Source: Companilactobacillus jidongensis
GTDB taxonomy: Bacteria; Bacillota; Bacilli; Lactobacillales; Lactobacillaceae
Direction: 5' to 3'
Assembly: GCF_003946575.1 (NCBI RefSeq)
Contig: NZ_RHOP01000002.1
Span: 62,001-126,000 of the forward strand
Length of the DNA stretch: 64,000 nucleotides
Shown: positions 60,959 to 64,000 of the stretch, piece by piece
Numbering within the stretch: position 1 is the stretch's first letter
Layout: every line of letters begins with the position of its first letter
Translations under genes and position numbers: made by a program
The notes under the pieces: generated by a model
Told to the model about the DNA's origin: nothing
Database searches by the model: none
The model's input: the letters and a program-made list of their open reading frames with translations, nothing else

Positions 60959-62452
60959 TTATTTTTGTAAGACTACTTTTTGATCAGAAACCTCATCTAT
61001 TAGATCTTGATCGTGATCAATCAGCAGCATCGTTGGATGCTGTTTTTTGATTGCATCAATAATCTGTTGGCGCGTAATAACGTCTAAGAAGTTTAGTGGC
61101 TCGTCCCACAGATAGACATTTGCTTCTTCCGACAAACTAATTGCCAAAGCAACTTTTCTCTTTTGACCTTGACTCATGTTTTCCACAGGTTGATCAAATA
61201 GCTCACGTTCAAAGCCTAATTTGCGCAGATTTGAAAAAATCATTTCTGCATCAAGATGTTTTTTAGTAGCAAGCTCTCTGATCATACCGGTTAATTCGTC
61301 TTCTTGAGCTAGATACGAGACTTTTACATTGCTGCCAATATGCAACTCTCCTGTTTGTTCAAATGGCTGTCTGAGGCCCAGAATCTGTTTAAAAACTGTT
61401 GTCTTCCCCACACCATTTTGTCCAACTAAAGCAATAACTTTATTAACAGGCAACTTAAAGCTTATTTCTGGGGTTACCACCTCATCGTGTCTTAATTGTA
61501 ACTTATCCACAGTAATTAAATGTTTCGGATGGTTTAATTCCACGTAATTTAGTTTGATGGGGTCTTCGATCTCAATATTTTTGAGTAGACTCTGTTTCGT
61601 GTCGATTTCTTTATCCACACGATTAGCAATCGTTTTAGCCTTTTTCATCATTTTGGCAGATTTATGACTGATGAAACCCTTGTCCAAGTTGACTTGTTGC
61701 AATCCAGTTTTAAATTTACCTTTCTCAGTCTGGCGTGACCAGTTTTCTCTTTTCACAGCCGTTTCGTGTAACCTGTTGATATCTTTTTTGAGATGATTCT
61801 TTTCCTCAAGCTCCGATTTATCTTGTAAATTCTTCTCATGTTCCCAAGTATCGAAGTTTCCCTTATACACATCAACATCTTGACGATTGATCGAAATAAC
61901 ATGATCGATAACTTGATTCAAGAAGGTCTTATCATGACTGATAACAATGAAGCCCTTCTTACTCTTGAGATAATCGGCGACCACCTTACGTCCAACAATA
62001 TCTAAATGATTAGTTGGTTCATCGATCAACTGGAATCCATAATCATCAATGAATAGAATCGCCAATAATATTTTGGTTTGTTCTCCCGGACTTAAGGTCG
62101 AAAAATCCTGTTCTAGAACATCAGACTTAACTTGTAACTTATCCAACTCCACTTCAATTTTCCACATATCGTAATCTTCTAAGTCAGTTAATTCTTTGAC
62201 GATTTCCACAGCCGAACGGTTTTTATCAGCAATCTTCTGTGGATAATAATAAAAATTCAAGTTGGAAATAATTTGTCCACTGTACGGCAACTTTCCCAGT
62301 AAAATATTCATCAAAGTTGTCTTACCACGGCCATTGCGACCAATCAAGCCTAGCTTCCAGCTCTCATCGATCCTCAGATTTAGTGAATCGAATAAATTAT
62401 CCACCATTTGATCATATTTAAAGTTTAAATTTTCTATTTGTATTGTTCCCAT
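60959..62452 (-). CDS. ABC-F ribosomal protection protein, Lsa-like
   Basis: A 497-residue tandem-ABC protein without membrane domain. The first domain has WKLGLIGRNGRGKTTL (Walker A 38-46), signature LSPGEQTK and LIDEPTNHLD. A Lys-rich interdomain linker spans about 195-290. The second domain has GQNGVGKTT, signature MSQGQKRK and LWDEPLNFLD. The sequence resembles Lsa-type proteins, which eject lincosamide, streptogramin A and pleuromutilin antibiotics from the ribosome. Which drugs this one handles is unknown. The start is ATG at 62452 (GAGGTG upstream). Its 5' leader looks regulatory. Confidence 0.85.
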   Translation of the reverse strand: MGTIQIENLNFKYDQMVDNLFDSLNLRIDESWKLGLIGRNGRGKTTLMNILLGKLPYSGQIISNLNFYYYPQKIADKNRSAVEIVKELTDLEDYDMWKIEVELDKLQVKSDVLEQDFSTLSPGEQTKILLAILFIDDYGFQLIDEPTNHLDIVGRKVVADYLKSKKGFIVISHDKTFLNQVIDHVISINRQDVDVYKGNFDTWEHEKNLQDKSELEEKNHLKKDINRLHETAVKRENWSRQTEKGKFKTGLQQVNLDKGFISHKSAKMMKKAKTIANRVDKEIDTKQSLLKNIEIEDPIKLNYVELNHPKHLITVDKLQLRHDEVVTPEISFKLPVNKVIALVGQNGVGKTTVFKQILGLRQPFEQTGELHIGSNVKVSYLAQEDELTGMIRELATKKHLDAEMIFSNLRKLGFERELFDQPVENMSQGQKRKVALAISLSEEANVYLWDEPLNFLDVITRQQIIDAIKKQHPTMLLIDHDQDLIDEVSDQKVVLQK

Positions 62453-62460
62453 AAATAAAA

Positions 62461-62477
62461 CACCTCGTTTACGGTGC
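62461..62477 (-). promoter_or_regulatory. SD-sequestering hairpin before the ABC-F gene
   Basis: On the transcript CACC (upstream) pairs with GGTG of the GAGGTG ribosome-binding site around a short loop (GTAAACGA). This could hold the start site closed until the leader is translated or refolded. The stem is short, so this is suggestive only. Confidence 0.4.
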
Positions 62478-62489
62478 TTTGACTCCAAC

Positions 62490-62520
62490 AAAAAAAGGAC
62501 ACTAATTATCAGCATCCTTT
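62490..62520 (-). terminator. Leader terminator (attenuator candidate) of the ABC-F gene
   Basis: Arms AAAGGACACT (62494-62503) and AGCATCCTTT (62511-62520) pair over 10 bp (two mispaired on the plus strand, G-U on the transcript). A T run follows on the minus strand. It lies between the promoter and the coding region, 40 nt before the start codon, the place expected for an attenuator. Confidence 0.7.
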
Positions 62521-62608
62521 AAAATTATATCTTTTAAGGGACAGACATTGAGACACACTAAGTCGAAGTCAAATTACACACTTATTTTGTATAATTTAAA
62601 ATTTCAAC

Positions 62609-62620
62609 TTAATTTCTCAA
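62609..62620 (-). CDS. Three-codon upstream ORF (Met-Arg-Asn) in the ABC-F leader
   Basis: TTG-AGA-AAT-TAA is preceded by AAAGGGAG (62629-62636) at exactly 8 nt, one of the best ribosome-binding sites in the area, yet it opens only three codons. It lies upstream of the terminator hairpin. Antibiotic-responsive ABC-F genes in other Firmicutes are known to use short leader ORFs and attenuation. Translation here is inferred, not shown. Confidence 0.5.
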   Translation of the reverse strand: MRN

Positions 62621-62656
62621 CGGCTGCACTCCCTTTCTTGTTATAAACTATTTAAT

Positions 62657-62685
62657 AATCTACCAACAAATTAAATATCTGTCAA
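62657..62685 (-). promoter_or_regulatory. Promoter of the ABC-F leader
   Basis: Minus-strand TTGACA (62680-62685), a 17-nt spacer and TAGATT (62657-62662) lie immediately after the murA stop, giving a leader of about 200 nt. Confidence 0.65.
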
Positions 62686-62689
62686 TACT

Positions 62690-63967
62690 TTATTCAACTA
62701 AATCATCTTCACCGATCAACTTAACATCGGCACCTAGACAATGCAACTTCCAAACAACCTGGTCGTATCCACGCAGAATATTCTCAGCATTGTTAATAGT
62801 TGTTTGTCCATCAGCCAACAATCCGGCAATCATTAAGCAGGCTCCAGCGCGAATTTCTTCAGCTGAAACTGTTGCTCCCTTGAGCTCAGCACCACCACGA
62901 ACAAAAATCAAATCATTTTCACTCGTAATATTAGCGCCCATCTTGTTGAGTTCTGCAATGTGCTTGATACGCTTAGGATAAATCGTATCGATCACCATTG
63001 CTTCACCACTAGCCTTCATCAGAAGTGGTGTGATGGGTTGTTGCAAGTCTGTCGCAAAACCTGGATATGGCATCGTCTTAATATTTACTGCCTTTAATTC
63101 CGGAGAATTCTTGACATAAATACTATCTTCACCAATTTCCAAATTAACGCCCATTTCATCTAACTTAGCCAAGAATGCATCCAAGTGTTCACTGATGATA
63201 TTTTTGACTAATATTCCGCCACCATTGGCAGCGGCCAAACTCAAATATGTCCCTGCTTCGATACGATCAGGAATGATAGTATGTGCATTATTTGAACGCA
63301 GACTATCAACACCTTCGATACGAATAGTTTCCGTACCCACGCCACGAATAACAGCTCCCATATTGTTAAGGAATGTTGCTAAGTCAATAATTTCTGGTTC
63401 CTTAGCAGCATTTTCAATGATGGTCGTACCTTTAGCTTTTACAGCAGCCAAGATAACATTAATAGTAGCCCCAACTGAGACCATGTCCAAAAAGATCTTT
63501 GCACCTTTTAGTCCGCCATTTGGGGTTGTAATAATGATCTGACCGTGTTTGTTTTCAACCTGAGCGCCGAGTGCTTCGAATCCCTTGATATGTTGATCAA
63601 TTGGACGTGGTCCAATGTCATCGCCACCTGGGAAACCAACCACAGCTCTGCCAAAACGGCCCAACATAGCTCCCATAAAGTAATATGAAGCACGCAAACT
63701 GCTTACCTTACCACTAGGTAGTTCGGCAAATTGAATCTTTGTCGGATCGATCTTTAATACGTCATCTTTCATTTCTGAAGAAACGTTCATATCTTTCAAA
63801 ATAGAACGTAAATTTTTTACATCTCTAATTTGTGGAACTGAATCTAACACAACAGGTGTATCAGATAATATAGCGGCTGGAATTAGCGCCACAGTGCTAT
63901 TCTTAGCACCGCCAATTGTTACTTCACCTGATAACTTTTTTCCACCATTGATTACAAGTTTTTGCAT
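62690..63967 (-). CDS. murA: UDP-N-acetylglucosamine 1-carboxyvinyltransferase (MurA) with Cys-to-Asp active site
   Basis: A 425-residue enzyme for the first committed step of peptidoglycan synthesis (PEP transfer to UDP-GlcNAc). The substrate Lys is at 22 (GGAKNST), with [16 protein letters not shown] and [17 protein letters not shown] typical of Firmicutes MurA. At the position of the catalytic and fosfomycin-reactive Cys (usual GGC..GPRP) the sequence is GGDDIGPRP, Asp116, codon GAT at 63620-63622. Asp at this site is known in other bacteria to keep activity and confer fosfomycin insensitivity. AGGGAAAAG precedes the ATG. The last 33 bases of the window upstream hold too little to name the next gene. 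Confidence 0.94.
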   Translation of the reverse strand: MQKLVINGGKKLSGEVTIGGAKNSTVALIPAAILSDTPVVLDSVPQIRDVKNLRSILKDMNVSSEMKDDVLKIDPTKIQFAELPSGKVSSLRASYYFMGAMLGRFGRAVVGFPGGDDIGPRPIDQHIKGFEALGAQVENKHGQIIITTPNGGLKGAKIFLDMVSVGATINVILAAVKAKGTTIIENAAKEPEIIDLATFLNNMGAVIRGVGTETIRIEGVDSLRSNNAHTIIPDRIEAGTYLSLAAANGGGILVKNIISEHLDAFLAKLDEMGVNLEIGEDSIYVKNSPELKAVNIKTMPYPGFATDLQQPITPLLMKASGEAMVIDTIYPKRIKHIAELNKMGANITSENDLIFVRGGAELKGATVSAEEIRAGACLMIAGLLADGQTTINNAENILRGYDQVVWKLHCLGADVKLIGEDDLVE

Positions 63968-64000
63968 AAGCTTTTCCCTAACTAATTTTTAACTACTTCA

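Noticed and set aside
63968-64000. End of an upstream gene before murA
   Set aside because: Too few bases to support a reading frame.

Overview
The window is about 64 kb of low-GC Gram-positive chromosome, and gene content and order point to the family Lactobacillaceae. It shows an S10-spc-alpha ribosomal cluster, a Z-type zinc-ribbon S14, an L-lactate dehydrogenase, an ECF transporter module next to truA, and the series pth-mfd-flippase-rqcP-divIC-S1 protein-tilS-hpt-ftsH-hslO-dusB-lysS. Companilactobacillus or a close relative is plausible, but the sequence alone does not prove the genus. Almost every gene is on the minus strand, so operons read from high to low coordinates.

Layout. 1-2.9 kb: 3' part of truA, ecfT and the two ECF ATPases. 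3.0-16.9 kb: one ribosomal super-operon running rpsJ to rplQ, including secY, adk, infA and rpoA, with a promoter and structured leader before rpsJ and a second promoter before infA. 17.0-20.3 kb: rpsL-rpsG-fusA with its own promoter and a leader dyad. 20.3-22.6 kb: a small accessory patch with a plus-strand prepilin peptidase, an intact alpha/beta hydrolase and a deletion-damaged tandem paralog. 22.7-32.8 kb: rpoC, rpoB (with an attenuator-like leader) and clpC. 33.0-33.6 kb: a five-gene tRNA operon (Val-Leu-Thr-Gly-Pro). 34.1-49.0 kb: the long housekeeping series from pth down to lysS. 49.1-50.9 kb: ldh and a CBS-domain gene on the plus strand. 51-54.5 kb: a heterodimeric ABC exporter. 54.6-59.3 kb: murF-cshA-acpS-alr. 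59.3-64 kb: an MFS transporter, rpmE2, an Lsa-like ABC-F protein with a regulatory leader, and murA.

Most of the window is core information processing (translation, transcription, transcription-coupled repair) and envelope or division functions (murA, murF, alr, a lipid II flippase candidate, divIC). The parts not explained by genes are structured non-coding DNA. Two ~155-bp multi-branched elements of one family lie in inverted orientation in the 3' region of lysS. A different ~260-bp element between pth and mfd is built from two inverted homologous hairpins whose stems differ by compensating changes. Both look like undescribed repeat or RNA families organised as inverted pairs.

Other points of interest are a 3-codon upstream ORF plus terminator in front of the ABC-F gene, a MurA with aspartate in place of the catalytic and fosfomycin-target cysteine, and leader hairpins before rpoB and rpsL. 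All statements rest on reading the sequence; no database search was run.
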